Source: Pseudocercospora fijiensis CIRAD86 (Eukaryota > Ascomycota > Dothideomycetes > Mycosphaerellales > Mycosphaerellaceae). Taken from it: 64,000 bases of DNA. Shown here one piece after another: positions 1 to 12,179 of the stretch (within the stretch, counting starts at the first letter, position 1; each line of letters begins with the position of its first letter). The notes under the pieces were generated by a model that ran no database searches, was not told the DNA's origin, and was given only the letters and a program-made list of their open reading frames with translations. A program made the translations under genes and the position numbers. Location of the stretch: contig NW_006921537.1 of the NCBI RefSeq assembly GCF_000340215.1, positions 1 to 64,000 of the forward strand, read 5' to 3'.

Positions 1-3000
1 AACACCTCCGGACAAACCCGTGAGTGATATAAAGAGGTCCGCCTAGAGCGGTATCTAATAGCTATCGAGGATCGTTACCTTATTTAAGGCGCGTATATCG
101 ACTACCGCCCGCGGCTTATTAATTATACTACCTTTACCGTTAGTAACGCGCTTCTATACGATAAATACTAGAAAGCCGAAGGGCGTAGGCTCGGTTATAT
201 ACTATATCTTCCTCTAGCGGTATAAGTCGTTATATATCTTATCTACTACTTTACGATCCCTCTTACTTAGGTTAATTATACGGGGGGGTAGTAATAGATC
301 TAGGTAATTTAGTACGGTTAGGATAGGTATATAATCGTACTCGGGAATATTAACGACCGTCTAGCGATTAGTAAAGAGCTCCGGGTACCGCTCGACTGCT
401 ATAGTAATTTAGTCTACTTAGTTATCGTTACCGTAGATCGTTACGCCTAACGCGTACTAGTATTTCCGCTATATATTTAGTATATCCCGCGTAGCCGTAA
501 AAGCGTTAGGACTTAATCCCGCTAGTCCGTAGTTAGCTACGTCGATATAGTAGGCCCTAGTAATAGTCCTATCGCTTAATAAACCGAGTAGCTATCCGGC
601 TCGAATCGTTACTAGAGTCGTCGCATTATTACGAATATATATATAAGAAAAATTAGCGTTTACGACCTAATTATACGCCGTTACTAACGGCGGAGCTTAT
701 AACGACAATCCCTATATATTACTAGTTAGCTAGACTAAGAAACCGGCGTCGAGAATAAAATCCTAGCCCTTAAGGAGGTTACCGCCGTACTTAACTAGCG
801 CGAGGGCGACTATACGCGGCGCTAATATTATATCCTTCGCTAGCCTTATAGGGCGCTAAACCGACTTCCCTTTCTTACGCTTAACGGCTACTTTAAAGCG
901 GGCGTTATCCTAACTAGCGACGGTAACCGTCCGTACGGGAATATCGATCTTTATTTCCTCTAGAGTAATTATATCTATACCGACTAGGATTTTTACCTTT
1001 AGTTTAGGAACTAGGTAAACCTTACGAGTTATTCGTACTAGGAAGACTATACCGTCCGTCTTCGCTATCGGGATAAATATATCTAATACGACGTATTCCC
1101 CGGAGCGATACGCGCCGGTAATACCGCCGATTTCGATTAGTTCGCGTAGCTTACGTATCTCTACGTCCGGGCGATAGCTTAAGACGAAGTCTTTTTCCGT
1201 AATAGTAAGTATATAGCCGGTATCTAGGTAGACCTATATAGATATACTAGATAGTAATAACCGAAGAGGGAAAGTTATATATTACTAATTCCGGAATACG
1301 TAACCTTACTAAGCTAACGGAGGCGCCTTCGACTAAAATACTTCCGGGTTTACCGATACGCGTTCGATAATAGTAGAAGGCGTCGTTACCCCTATATACT
1401 CCTTACGAATATACTAGTATAGAAGGTTACCTAACTTAAATCGCCGCCTATAGACCTTATAAGCGTACTTCGTAAAGGCAAATAGTTAGATCGCCGCTAG
1501 TAGGGACGCTTTAGCCTATAGTACCGAGTTTAACGCTAACGGCGAGCGATCGCCTATATTCGTAAAGTAAGCTCCTAAGCCCGGATCGGAGTCGTAAGGG
1601 TCGGTAAAGTAGTCGGCGTCGTCTCTAGTATTACTAAAATAGCTATAATTATCTACGTCGGTTCTCCTATTATCCTTCTAACTATCCTCCTAATAGCCGT
1701 CGTCGGCTTAGTTAGTATTATTTACGGTATCGCTTACTCTCTTACTATTATCGGTAAAGTTAGCCTACTTACGAGCTCGATCGTTACGCTTTCTATTCTA
1801 TCGATTAAATAGGCGTAAATTAACTCGCTTTAGGTCCTTTAGGAGGAAGGTAGGGCTACTATCTTTCGGCGGTTCTTTACTATTTCCTACTAGCGGTAGG
1901 CGATTCTACTAAGGGGCGTTAGGTAGGCGATTCTACTAATAGGCGTTAGTAAGGCGTAGTAGGTTCGGTCGGTCGATATCGCGGTTCTAGTAGTTAAGGG
2001 ACGCTCTTACTAGAGCGAAACTCGCTAGGGTATAAGAGGCGTTCCCTTCGTATCGGTTCTACTAGGTAGCCTTACTAGCGCGGCTATTATTCCTAGTCGT
2101 AGTATCTAGGCGACGATTAGACGAGGACGAAAGTATATACTCCTAGATTAATACCTACTTCTCGTAGTACGTAACCTACTTATCGACCTTTATACGACGA
2201 TTTAGCTTATCTATATTTAATTAGAGGCGCGGGTCTATTCGACGGTAAGCTTTTAAGAGCCGGTTCGATTTCCGTACGCCGGTATCCTTAGCGAGTTATA
2301 CCGTCTTAATAATAAAGTCCGTTACTAAACGCCCTAAAGCGATATCCTACTAGTTATAGCGTTACTTATCGAGGAGATCTATCGCCTTTATCGGAGGGAC
2401 CTTCTATTTCTTACTAAGATAACGTTCCTAGCGCTTTAGACCGTATCCGCCGCGGAGCTTTACTCGATTACGGCTAGAAAGGTAACTATAATACTAACTA
2501 AGCGCTACCCCTCGAAAGTAAAGAGAGAGGTTAAAACGAACCGTCTCTCGCCCTATAATATAAGTATAATCCTTAGCCGCTTCGATAAAAGTATATACCG
2601 AACGGTATATTATCTTATTCCCGACTAAGGCGTAGTCTCCCTCGCTATAATCCGTAACGCTAAGTAGAGGATCGAAGAACCTAAGATACGCTAGATCGAA
2701 CTATAGCCGCTAGGGGTAGGCGTAGTACCTCTAGATATAACTCGCTTCGGAAACTAGCGCTTCCGCGACGTAGTCCTAATAATACTAATAGTATCTACGA
2801 CGGTAGGCGTATCTATAATAACTAGTATCTAAGGAGCTATCGTTATCCGACGAGGATTAATCGGAGTCGTTTAAATCCTTACTATTAGATAAAGATCTAT
2901 CCTTACTCGGATTATCCCTATACCGCCGGTATTTCCGGCGTTACTTCTTACCTTCCCGTAGTAGACCCTATAAGTCTAATAGCGGAAAGGGTAAAGGCTA

Positions 3001-4660
3001 ACCCTACGTCGGCTTACGAGAGGAATTACCCGAATCGAAGTTACTAAATAGTAGTAGTAGAGGATCGTTAGGAGGATTTCCGGATAGATTACTAGGAGGA
3101 TTACTAAGCAGATTACCCGGCGGATCGCCTAGCGTAAACCCGCCCCGACGTAAGCGGCTATACCTATAGGCATTTATATATACGTCTACCCTCTACTAGT
3201 AATTATATTAACCTAAATTCGGCTAGGGCGGACTTAGCTTACGCGTAGCCGATAGCGGTAAAATCGCCTATTCTATTAGAAAGTCTAATACGACTTCGTT
3301 AAGATAGACTCCTCTCCGTCTAGCTAATTCGCGAAGATAATTACGACGCTAACGGTTTTACTATATAGCGATATTCGCCCTATCGATCTCTTCGGTTGTC
3401 TATAAGATATCCGCCGGGATATAATATTAGAAACGACTACGCGGCTCGTTAGCCTACGGGTTAGCGAGGCCGTCGTTTATTAGAGGTAATTAGCCGCGAC
3501 CGATATCCTAGAACGGCGACGTCGATAGATCGGAAGGCCTAGTCGACGGTTCCTTAAGAGAAGTCTTAGATAGAGGCCCCCTCGGCTTCTAAGGATTCTC
3601 GTCCGCCGGATATCGTAGCTTAAGTAGCCTCCGTAAGAAAACCGATTTAAGCGAGCTATTAGGCGAACTAGGACGCTATTCCGGCGGTACGGTTGTTTCT
3701 ACTATAGTAATAGGCGAAACCGTAGGCCGCGGTAGGACTTAAGGCGGTCGGGCTAGTAGGCGCTACTCTACTATAGGTAGTAGATAGATCTCCGGATAGA
3801 ACTAACGGTAATAGCGTAAATCGCGTACCGTTAGGAGCGCGGCTTTAAGCTCCTTAACCGATTTAGTTAGGATTCCTTTATCTACTACCTACTATCCTAG
3901 GAAGTTATAACTATTAAGGACGTCTAGATAGAGTTCCTCGATTTTAGCCTATAGAGGCGGCGGATTTCCTATAAGCGGATAATAATAAAGAATATATAAA
4001 GTAAGCAAGTCGATTCGGCCGTACTTTGCCCTAAGCTAGGTCGCGAAGTTCTCGCTATAATCGACGTAGTTCTAAATATAGGAACAGATATATAGGATAT
4101 AGGGCTCTATATCTAGCAATCCGAGATTATAGTACTAGGGCAGCGGTTAAACCGCTAGCTTAGCTAATTTCGAGGCTTCTACCGGAGTTAGAAGCGAGTC
4201 CGAAGAAGCTACGGTAAGCGGGTAAACTATTAGTAAGAGGGTAGAGGCGAGATAGTCTCTAAACGGAGGATAATAACGGAGAACCGACTAAAGGCGGAGG
4301 AGCGTAGCTTATCGGGTAGGTCCTTCTAGGGAAAGCGGCTATTCCTAGACCTAGGTATAGTAGGCAATTGCTACTAAAGATAGAAACTACTACTACTATC
4401 TCCTCGGGGTACTAATAGGATCGCCGATAAGGCGCTCGCGCGTCGGTAGGATATAGTATAGAAGGGTAGTAAATCGAATAGATACCGTCGTAACGGGTAG
4501 GAGTTAAATCGTAGTAATCGGCGGAAGATCGGTAGGACCCGTAGCTAATCGCGTCGATTCTCGTCGTAGCTATAACGACCGGGGTCGATTTAGGTAGAGA
4601 ACTAGTAGTTAGTATAGAAGCTAACTAAGTATTAAGCGAAGCTACTAAGTTGCTAGGCAT
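1..4660 (-). pseudogene. Ty3/gypsy-type gag-protease-RT polyprotein, RIP-degraded, cut by the left window edge
   Basis: Read on the minus strand with TAG/TAA taken as former Gln/Trp, one polyprotein runs leftwards. A long low-complexity gag-like N-terminus (about 4650-1700) comes first, then a retropepsin-like block near 1240-1180 (YLDTGYILTITEKDF, a DTG aspartic protease core). A reverse transcriptase start follows near 120-60, with KPRAVVDIRALNK preceding a decayed YPIPLQ-like segment. This order and the VDIRxLN motif fit fungal Ty3/gypsy elements. The catalytic RT and integrase lie beyond the left edge. Stops are all TAG/TAA and CpA/TpG are nearly absent, so the copy is dead. The gag boundary is inferred from frame continuity only. 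Confidence 0.7.
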
Positions 4661-4845
4661 ACGGTTATAGTACGAAGGTATCGTAACGGTTATACGGTAT
4701 AAAAGTTAATATATTCTCTAAGGTACCGCGAGGCAAGCTATCTATATAATAGTCCTACTATTAGTAGCAATAGCGACCGCAGCGGTCGATAGTAACCGCT
4801 ACCTACTATCGTATATATAATAGTATTATATCGTAACACCTAATA

Positions 4846-5230
4846 GTAAAACAAGGCCTAAGCTTGTACTAAGATATATTAGCCTATTCCGTATTCGAGA
4901 AGTTAAAGGCTCTTCTATATAGGCCTATTAGTTATAGCTCCTACTATACTATACTATCTATAACACCTTCTATATCTCCCTCCCTAAACTATATTACTAC
5001 CGTAGAGACCCTAATAAAGAAGCCCCTACTAAATATAAAGAGGTACTAGTAGACGGTAAAGAGCTATAGTCTATAGAACGTATCCTAAAGCACCGAACTA
5101 GGTAAGGCAAGAAGGAATACCTATTAAGATAGTAGGGCTATTTACCTAAATAGGACTCGTAGGAAGCTAAAGGCTCCTTCGAGGATATAACTAAGTTGTT
5201 AGATAAGTATTAGACTAGCACAAAGAATAA
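4846..5230 (+). pseudogene. Gypsy chromovirus integrase C-terminus with chromodomain (fragment)
   Basis: The plus frame reads KTRPKLVLRYISLFRI, an integrase C-terminal beta-barrel block. It continues into YNTFYISLPKLYYYRRDPN (the FHVSLLKPY-type segment) and then a chromodomain: SIERILKHRTRQGKKEYLLRQ, followed by GYLPK and a decayed WEP-like region up to about 5225. In chromoviruses this domain directs integration to modified chromatin. Only the 3' end of pol is present. The same integrase block recurs near 9540-9610, showing that two copies of this family lie close together. Stop codons are RIP-type TAG. Confidence 0.7.
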
Positions 5231-5850
5231 GAAGAAGGCTAAAGGCCTATAATGTCGCCTAGGACTAATACTACCCCTAGGGTACTATTAGCTAGCTAAT
5301 TAGAGGCCGGCAAACTAGGACAATAAGACTATACTATAGTTAAACGCGCACTAAGTGTTAATAGCAGGCTACGACGCGTTAATTACTGCTCTTTTAAGAG
5401 CTCTATCCCTTTACTAACGCGTCTTATAAGGCCCTTCTTCTAGTATTTAGGTCCCTCTCTTACTCTTTTACTCTAATAAGGCCTTAAGGCCTAAGCAATC
5501 GGCGAAGATAGCGCGCGCGCGAATAATAATAATAATAATATTATTATTAGCGTCGCGCTATAAGCTAGCGATACGCTAGAAGACGGCGCGACTATATTAG
5601 TAACGGTATTACGGAGTATATTACTAGTTAAGAAAGTAAACGAGGAATAAGGTAAAGTTAGCGCTAAGACGGCTAGCGCCGCTATTATTAATATTACTTA
5701 CTATTGTTACTACGCCTATAGATATAACCTTACTTATACTACGAGCCTAAAGCACTATACTAACTAAGTTAAAAGATTAAACCTATTAAGGGTTAATTAA
5801 AACTTTAACTAAGTTAAAAGATTAAGCGATTAATAGACTAACTAAGGGCA
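5231..5850. other. Non-coding retroelement 3' region with AAT/ATT microsatellite
   Basis: No gene is recognised. A short inverted microsatellite, (AAT)n followed by (ATT)n, lies at about 5523-5550 and could fold on itself. The block TAACTAAGTTAAAAGATTAA occurs twice, near 5759 and 5809. The rest resembles decayed internal sequence following the chromodomain fragment. Confidence 0.5.
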
Positions 5851-6694
5851 AAAAATATAGAGCTAAGCTAGCTAGGGTCGATCTTGCGGATAATAGGTTA
5901 CTTCTCGATCTTTCTAATCCTTTAAGCGAGGCGAACCTTAACTATTATACTTATAATAGCCTTTACTTATAGAAACTAGACGAACTGCGTTTTTAAAAAA
6001 ATAAGATTAATTAATAACTAAAGGCTACTAAACCTAACTAATTAGGGCTAGTAAAACTACGATAGTAAATAATAGCCCTTATAATAAGAAGAATAATCCC
6101 TTAGAAGCGGACAAATCCCTTAGAAACGAATATTACTAGGTCTTTTAGAGTAGACGCAAAGAACTCGGACAACCTTACTTAGAATAGGGGTAGTACTATA
6201 ATATCTCGTACGCCTACCTATTATAGTAGGGAAGGCGCGCTCGTATTATAATTAGTTATTAGCCCTTAATTTATATAGCTATATAATACCTTATTATTAC
6301 TATAGTAGTAGTAATAGCGTAGTTAGAAGATAGACATTATCGGAGGTAAGGTTTAGATAGGATAATATAATTAGTTAGTTAACTATTAGTTAAGCGTTTA
6401 ATTTAGCGTAGAGCGAGTTAGTTATTAGGCTTACTAAGTTAGTATAAGGAGATTAGAATAGGGACATAGAGGGCTACGAGGGCGTAGCCTTTAGAAGGGA
6501 AGCGTATATTAGAGGCTATACGTAATTAGTATATAACTAGCTCGAGTAAAGCTAGGGTCCTAGTGCCTTAGGCAGGGCTTAGCGCTTAGCGTTAGGCTAA
6601 CTAGCCTGCCTTCCTCCCTCTCCTTTTAGATCTCTATCGAATACTATACTAAACTACTACTACCCTATCTACCTGCTAATATAACCCTTATTAT
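5851..6694 (+). repeat. Direct repeat copy A: element 3' internal region, polypurine tract and LTR
   Basis: This stretch is repeated at 9769-10574 with RIP-type differences. A purine run (AGAAGGGAAGCG) at about 6493-6505 sits directly before TATTAGAGGC, which looks like a polypurine tract followed by an LTR start (TG to TA by RIP). The LTR would be about 6507-6694, roughly 190 bp. The same LTR alone occurs at 45537-45732. The LTR end is placed where the three copies stop agreeing. Confidence 0.55.
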
Positions 6695-6745
6695 ACTTAT
6701 ATAGGCTTAAAACTTAGCCTATATATATATAGGGCCGGTTACTAG
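6691..6745 (-). repeat. LTR-like end, inverted partner of 8467-8521
   Basis: The reverse complement of this stretch matches 8467-8521 closely. Both contain TATTAGCTAGTAACCGGCCC, then a TA-repeat run and a sequence containing AAGCCTATATAAG. The two copies point away from each other around the 6760-8430 frame. Confidence 0.6.
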
Positions 6746-6759
6746 CTAATAATAGGTAA

Positions 6760-8430
6760 AGCTCCTATCGCCCTATCTATCTATTAATAGCTCGACGACC
6801 TTAGTAAGCTAGGTAAAGAGCAGTTTACTATATATACTAACTATATTAAGAAGGCCGCTAAGGTCTATAGTCTCTATACTAGTACTAAGGCGAGTGTCCT
6901 TATTAGCCGCCTATTAAAGATTAGGCGCGAGATTGCTAATTAGGATGCCTTTACTACTCTTAAGACTAATTATACTAACTAGTTTCCTAGACGTCCTACT
7001 ACCGCCCCGACCTCCTTAGGACTCTATATATTTAACCCTACTAGTACTATTGCTCGCGATCTTACGGTAACTAATTATTAGAGCAAGTTAGTCGCTAGTA
7101 TTCTCGGCTAAGGTACCTCCTTCGACCGCTTTCGTTAAACTAGTAATACTATCTTCTCTCGAGTCTTCGGTTAGATAGAATTACCTTATAGAGCGTACCT
7201 TTCTCTTATTATTAACTTAATATAAAAGGAGTTTCGTATATACTTTTAGTATATACGTAAGCTACCTAAGTCTAAGTAGGAAGGCCGTAATACTCTTTAA
7301 ACCTATAGAGTAAGCAACTAAATCGTCCGTTAGTATCCTGCCTTATAGCTCTTAGCTATTACCCTTCGACCTAATTATATATACGAGCTTATCTCCGTCC
7401 CTAAGCCTACTAAGTACTTTAAGGTAGGTAAAGGCAGTTATAAGAACTGTTCTACTAAAGAGACTTCTCGTCTTAGATAAGATATAGTTAAGCTCGTAGC
7501 TAGTAAGGGTACTAGCTATCTACGTATTAAGGTTTGTCTTATATCTAAAGATAAGACCGCCTATTTAACTATTATCGAGGGTATATGCGAACTAGAGGTC
7601 TTCGAGAACTAGATTAAGAAGCTTAAGGGCCGTAGCCTAGTTCTACTAAGTAAGATTAGCAAGCTTACTAAAAAGCACCTTACTACTAACGACCTCGACT
7701 ATATATTCGATAGTTAGCCTAATAAAGGCGAGGTAGCTTAGTAGATCCTTAACCCTCTAAAGGAATACGAAGTGTCTATTTAGATACTATACCTTCTATA
7801 TAGTAATCTAAAGGCTAAGAGCGACCGTATATTAATCGACCTAGGCTACTCTCGCGTTATTAACGGTACTACGATTAAGGGCTACGAGAACTTAACTATC
7901 TCTAAGGTTGCTAGGGCGTACCGTAATCTAACCGCTTTTCTAGGTTTAGATACCTTCGTACTATTCGCTTTCCCTACGGCTATCTTCGTCGAAGGCCTTA
8001 GTTATATTTCTAATGCCCTAGTTAGTAGAATTCCTTAGTTAAGTTACGTTGTTTAGAACGAAGTAAAATAAATCCTCTAGTTTAGTAAGGAGGAGCTTAA
8101 GGAATATCTACGCGATTAGGAGAAGCCTATATAGGACAAGGCTACTAGTCTCCTCGTTAATTAAGCTTACTACGAGGCCGAGTACTTCGGTACTAATAGC
8201 TTTAATACCTACGGAGGAGTTTAGGAGAACCGACTAGCTAATAAGGTTATTACTAGTAAGGATTACGGTATATTAAAGCAATAGTAAGTCGGCGTAGCAG
8301 ATTAGTTACTTAGGAAGTTGTTTTTGTACACTAACAGAATCTAGGAATAATACTACCCTAGGGGTATTATTACGGAGTTTCTAAAATAGCCTTAGCTAAG
8401 ATGCCTGTTTGTTTGCTTTTAGCGCGTAAT
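6760..8430 (+). pseudogene. Unrecognised element-borne protein, about 550 codons
   Basis: One plus frame stays protein-like for about 1.6 kb when TAG/TAA are read as Gln/Trp. Blocks include LISRLLKIRREIA, KLVASILGQGTSFDRF (Q at TAG), KAKSDRILIDLGYSRVING and DTFVLFAFPTAIFVEGLSYI. It lies after LTR copy A and before a purine tract with a second LTR start at 8475, so its position fits a gag-like or accessory product of the retroelement. I do not recognise the family, and see no zinc knuckle, DDE triad or recombinase motif. A gag of an undescribed gypsy lineage is the simplest reading. Confidence 0.4.
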
Positions 8431-8454
8431 ATAAAACGTATCTAGTTAGATACG

Positions 8455-8640
8455 AAGAAAGGGAGGGATATTAGCTAGTAACCGGCCCTATATATATAGG
8501 CTAGGATTTAAGCCTATATAAGAGGCCTCCTTCTATATAGTAGATGGATTATTAACCTCGTATAGTATATTATTTATATTACACCCCTATAATGCCTACA
8601 TTGCAAGGCTCTAGTTACTAGCCTAAGCGACTTGTTTGTT
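8455..8640 (+). repeat. Polypurine tract and LTR start (fragment)
   Basis: A purine run GAAGAAAGGGAGGGA abuts TATTAGCTAGTAACCGG at about 8468, which looks like a PPT/3' LTR junction on the plus strand. A TATATAAG box follows about 50 bp inside, as expected for an LTR promoter. The distal end is not defined. Confidence 0.45.
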
Positions 8641-8769
8641 ATCCTATTATACTAAATATAGCTACCTATACTGTTATAGGTTATATTACCCTCGGTTGCC
8701 TATACTATTACTACTAGTAGTAGTAGTAGTATTAGTTTCCGTCCTTTACTATTTAGCGAGTTGTCTTTA

Positions 8770-9765
8770 CTTTCTATTTCTAGGAAGCTATTCGTAGAGC
8801 TTATAATAGACTTTGTTATAGGCCTTCCTTCTACTAAGCGTAGGGGTAGTAAGGATATATATAATACTATCCTTATTATAGTAGATCGATTTACTAGGGG
8901 CGCTCGATATATCCCGGCGCGTAAAGATTAGACTACGATTAATATAGTAGAAGCGCTATAGAATAATATCTTCTACACCTATTAGGGAACCCCTAAGGGG
9001 ATAGCATCTAATCGCGGATCGATACTAATATCGCACTATTAGAGCGAGATATACTTATAGCTAAGACTAAAGTATCGGCTATTAGTAGCCTTCTATCTAT
9101 AGACTAACGGTTAAATATAGAGGCAGAATACTACCCTCTAGTAGTACTTATATAGCTATATTAATAAGAACCCTAAAGACAAGGTTAACCTCCTATAACC
9201 TATAGAGTTCGTATATAATAATAGCGTGCACTTATTAACTAAGGTTTTACCCTATATAGCTATAATAGGCTAAAACGCCGCTTTGCTATAAGATCTATTT
9301 ACCTCGCTCGAGGCTAAGCGTAAGGAAAGGGAAGCGCGCAAAGCACTAGAGACACTAGCGGCAACAGAAAGTATCTAGAAGATACGAGAAATTTACGCTA
9401 AGATAGCTAAGAAGCTAATAAAGGCCTAAGAATACTAAAAGACCTGCTACGATAAGCGCTATATCCTAATAACCTTTAAGCAAGGCGATGTAGTTATACT
9501 TAGTACGAAGAACCTCTATATCCGTAAATACCTGTTACCTAGTAGCAAAACAAGGCCTAAGCTTGTACTAAGATATATTAGCCTATTCCGTATCTAAGAG
9601 GCTAGGGATGTATAGGCTTGCTAGTTATAGCTTCCTCCTTATTATACTATCTATAATACCTTATATATATCCCTCCTTAAGCTATACTACTAGCGCGAAG
9701 GCGACAAAGCGCCTACTAAGTTAGAAGAAGTCTTAGCTAATAGTAAAGAGCTATAGTCGGTCGGG
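8770..9765 (+). pseudogene. Gypsy integrase catalytic core and C-terminus (RIP-degraded)
   Basis: The plus frame gives FVIGLPSTKRRGSKDIYNT, then ILIIVDRFTRGARYIPARKD, the typical first-Asp region of gypsy integrases (the D of VDRFT). This is followed by a decayed SNRGS block (SDRG-type second Asp), LLVAFYLQTNG, FVYNNSVHLLT, and the C-terminal KTRPKLVLRYISLFRI block. The chromodomain seen in the sister copy at 4846-5230 is missing here, since the frame runs directly into repeat copy B. Function is lost through many TAG codons. Confidence 0.75.
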
Positions 9766-10574
9766 GCTAAAATATAGAGCTAGGCTAGCTAGGGTCGATC
9801 TTATAGACAATAAAGTTACTCCTCGATCTTTCTAACCCTTTAAGCGAGGCGAACCTTAACTGCTACGCTTATAATAGCCGTTACTTGTAGAAACTAGACG
9901 AACTGTGTTTTAGAAGATTAATAATTAAAGGCTACTAAACCTAACTAATTAGGGCTAGCGAAACTACGAATAGTAAATAGCCCTCGTAATAATAAGAACA
10001 ATCCCTCGGAAGCGAATATTGCTATATCTTTTAGGGTAGACGCAAAGAACTCGGATAACATTACTTAGAACGGAGGCAGTACTATAATACCTCGTACGCC
10101 TACCTATTATAGTAGGGAAGACGCGCTCGTACTACAATTAGCGAATAACCCTTAATTCTTACAGATATATATTACCTTATTACATATAGGGATAGCGTAG
10201 TTAGAGTATTGTATTGCTATTAGAAAGTAAGGTTTAATATAGTTATATAATTAGGTAGTTAAGTGTTTAATTTAGCGCGGACTAAGTAGCTTATTAGATT
10301 TACTAAGTTAGTAGTAATAGAGGTCGAGATTAGAATATAGAAAGGCTACGAAGGCGCGGCCTTTAGAAGGGAAGCGTATATTAGGGCTAAAGATGCTGTA
10401 TGTAATTGGTGTGTAACTAGGCCGAGTAAAGCTAGGGTCTCGATACCTTAGGTAGGGCTTAGCGCTTAGCGTTAGGCTAACTTGCCTACCTTCCTCCCTT
10501 TCCTTCTAGATTCTTATCGAATACTACTTATACCGACTACTACCCTATCTACCTACTAATATACCCTTCTTATA
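9766..10574 (+). repeat. Direct repeat copy B: element 3' internal region, polypurine tract and LTR
   Basis: Collinear with 5851-6694, sharing for example GCTAGCTAGGGTCGATCTT and the TTAGCGCTTAGCGTTAGGCT type block. A purine run again precedes an LTR start at about 10379. Differences from copy A are mostly C/T or G/A in CpA/TpG context. Copies A and B bound 6695-9765, suggesting a tandem LTR-internal-LTR-internal-LTR arrangement. Confidence 0.55.
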
Positions 10575-11178
10575 GATTTGTAATATTATATATATCGTAA
10601 ATAGTTAGCTTTATCGTTATTAGTAATAGTAATCCTTTTGCTTTATATCGGTAATAGTATTTTCCTTTTGCTTTAGGTCGGTAACGTATTAATAGTAGTA
10701 GGACGTCTCGATACTACTAAGGTCTCTTTAGCAGTAGTGCTATATTAATAGCCCGGCTTTCGCTCTAGGCGAGGGCTATAATCGTTTCTTCGTAACTATA
10801 TATATACCTATACCTTTAAATAAATAAGGATAGCCCTATTTTCGACTCTAGAAAATACAGGTAGAACGAGTAGGTCGTAGGTAGAGGTATATATATAGGG
10901 AACTATATATTATAGGCCTCGAATTTAATATCTCTTAGATAACTATAAGAGGTCGGTATAGTATTATATACCTTTAAGACGCGGCATTATAATTATTAAT
11001 AAGAAGAGAAGGACTATAGCGGGAGCTATATTATAGCGGAACAAGATATAGTTCTTATATCTATCTGCCTCTAAGTTCTTTTCGTAGCTGTTTATATATA
11101 TATATAAAGGAGGAAGATATAAAAATATATATCTATACTAAGCCGGGGTTTCCCTACTATAGTAGTAGGGACCCTAGC
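10575..11178. other. No gene seen
   Basis: TA-rich, RIP-processed sequence without a convincing protein frame. A short near-duplicate, CCTTTTGCTTTA followed by TCGGTAA, occurs at about 10635 and 10663. Confidence 0.5.
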
Positions 11179-11500
11179 TATAAAGAAGGAAGCCGCAAAC
11201 GCGTTACTTTAGAGAGCTTAGATAAGTGTCTATCTAATATCTAAAGTAATACCGCTAGAAACTATAATAGATATTCTACCCTTATAAGAGAATAGAGGAA
11301 GAATAGGAATAATATAAAGAGCTACGCCCTAGGTAGAAAATACTAGCCTTAGGTAATCGGCCTATACGATCTAACCTACCGCTTAGCAGTTAGCGTACTC
11401 TATAAAACTATTCGGATTTATATAGATAGACTTAGCTTCTTATTAAACCTAGTAAGTCTTATATCTAGTATCTAAGTACGCGTTACTTCCCTATACTATA
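11179..11500 (+). repeat. Solo LTR of the 23.6-30.3 kb gypsy family
   Basis: Collinear with the 3' LTR at 30016-30316. It begins TATAAAGAAGGA (RIP form of TGTAAGGGAGGA), contains the GAGCTACGCCCTAGGTAGAAA block, AACTATTCGGATTT, and TACGCGTTACTT at the end. No internal region of this family adjoins it, so it is most simply a solo LTR left by LTR-LTR recombination. The 3' boundary is uncertain by about 15 bp. Confidence 0.7.
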
Positions 11501-11803
11501 AAGAACCTTTAGATATTTTTACCGATTCTCTAGTATTTAGTATATACGTATAGAGTAAATAGAATAATAGCTTAGCTAAGGAATAAAGATTATTTAGACT
11601 AGAGGAGGATATAAGTAACTAAGAATACTACTTATTTATAATACTTATCGTAGTCTAAATAAAAGTTCGTTCGCTTTTTATCTTAATTATATAGATAGAT
11701 ACGATTATAAAAAACTTTTATATAACTCTTAGTAGATATTATATACTATTAATAATAAGGAATATCTAATTAAATTTAGGCATTTCGCGTTATATATCTT
11801 CTC

Positions 11804-11972
11804 GGCTAGATAATATAGTAGTTATATACGCGACGAAAAAGCGTTATAGTAGATACGCTAGGCAAACTTACTAGTCTACTTTATAGAGATTAGTAAGCTT
11901 ATTTAATACCTTATTATAATACTTTCTTATTATATACGTAGGTTCGAATCCTACTCTAGCTATTCTCTTTTT
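11804..11972 (+). tRNA. Possible decayed tRNA or tRNA-derived element
   Basis: GTAGGTTCGAATCCTAC at 11938-11954 is a perfect T-arm, with a five-pair stem and a TTCGAATC loop (B box). It is followed by TCTAGCT and A, then TTCTCTTTTT, a good Pol III terminator. An upstream GGCTAGA at 11804-11810 pairs with TCTAGCT (one G-T pair) and is followed by an A-box-like but RIP-altered stretch. The 159-nt span is too long for an ordinary tRNA, and no convincing 7-nt anticodon loop is visible. It could be a tRNA with a long intron, a tRNA-headed SINE, or a chance match. Confidence 0.3.
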
Positions 11973-12179
11973 GCCGTAATTATATACGTTAATAACTCTA
12001 TTTAAAATTAAAAGTAAGAAGTTACTATCTTTTTTTAAGGTTTTTTTATATTAATCTATCTATCTAAATATAGTTAGACTAGTATCTCTTTTCTAAATAG
12101 GATAGTATTATATAGGCGCGTATCTATACCTAAAGTAGCTAGAAAGCGTCTACCCGCCTACAATTAAATCTAAATCCTA

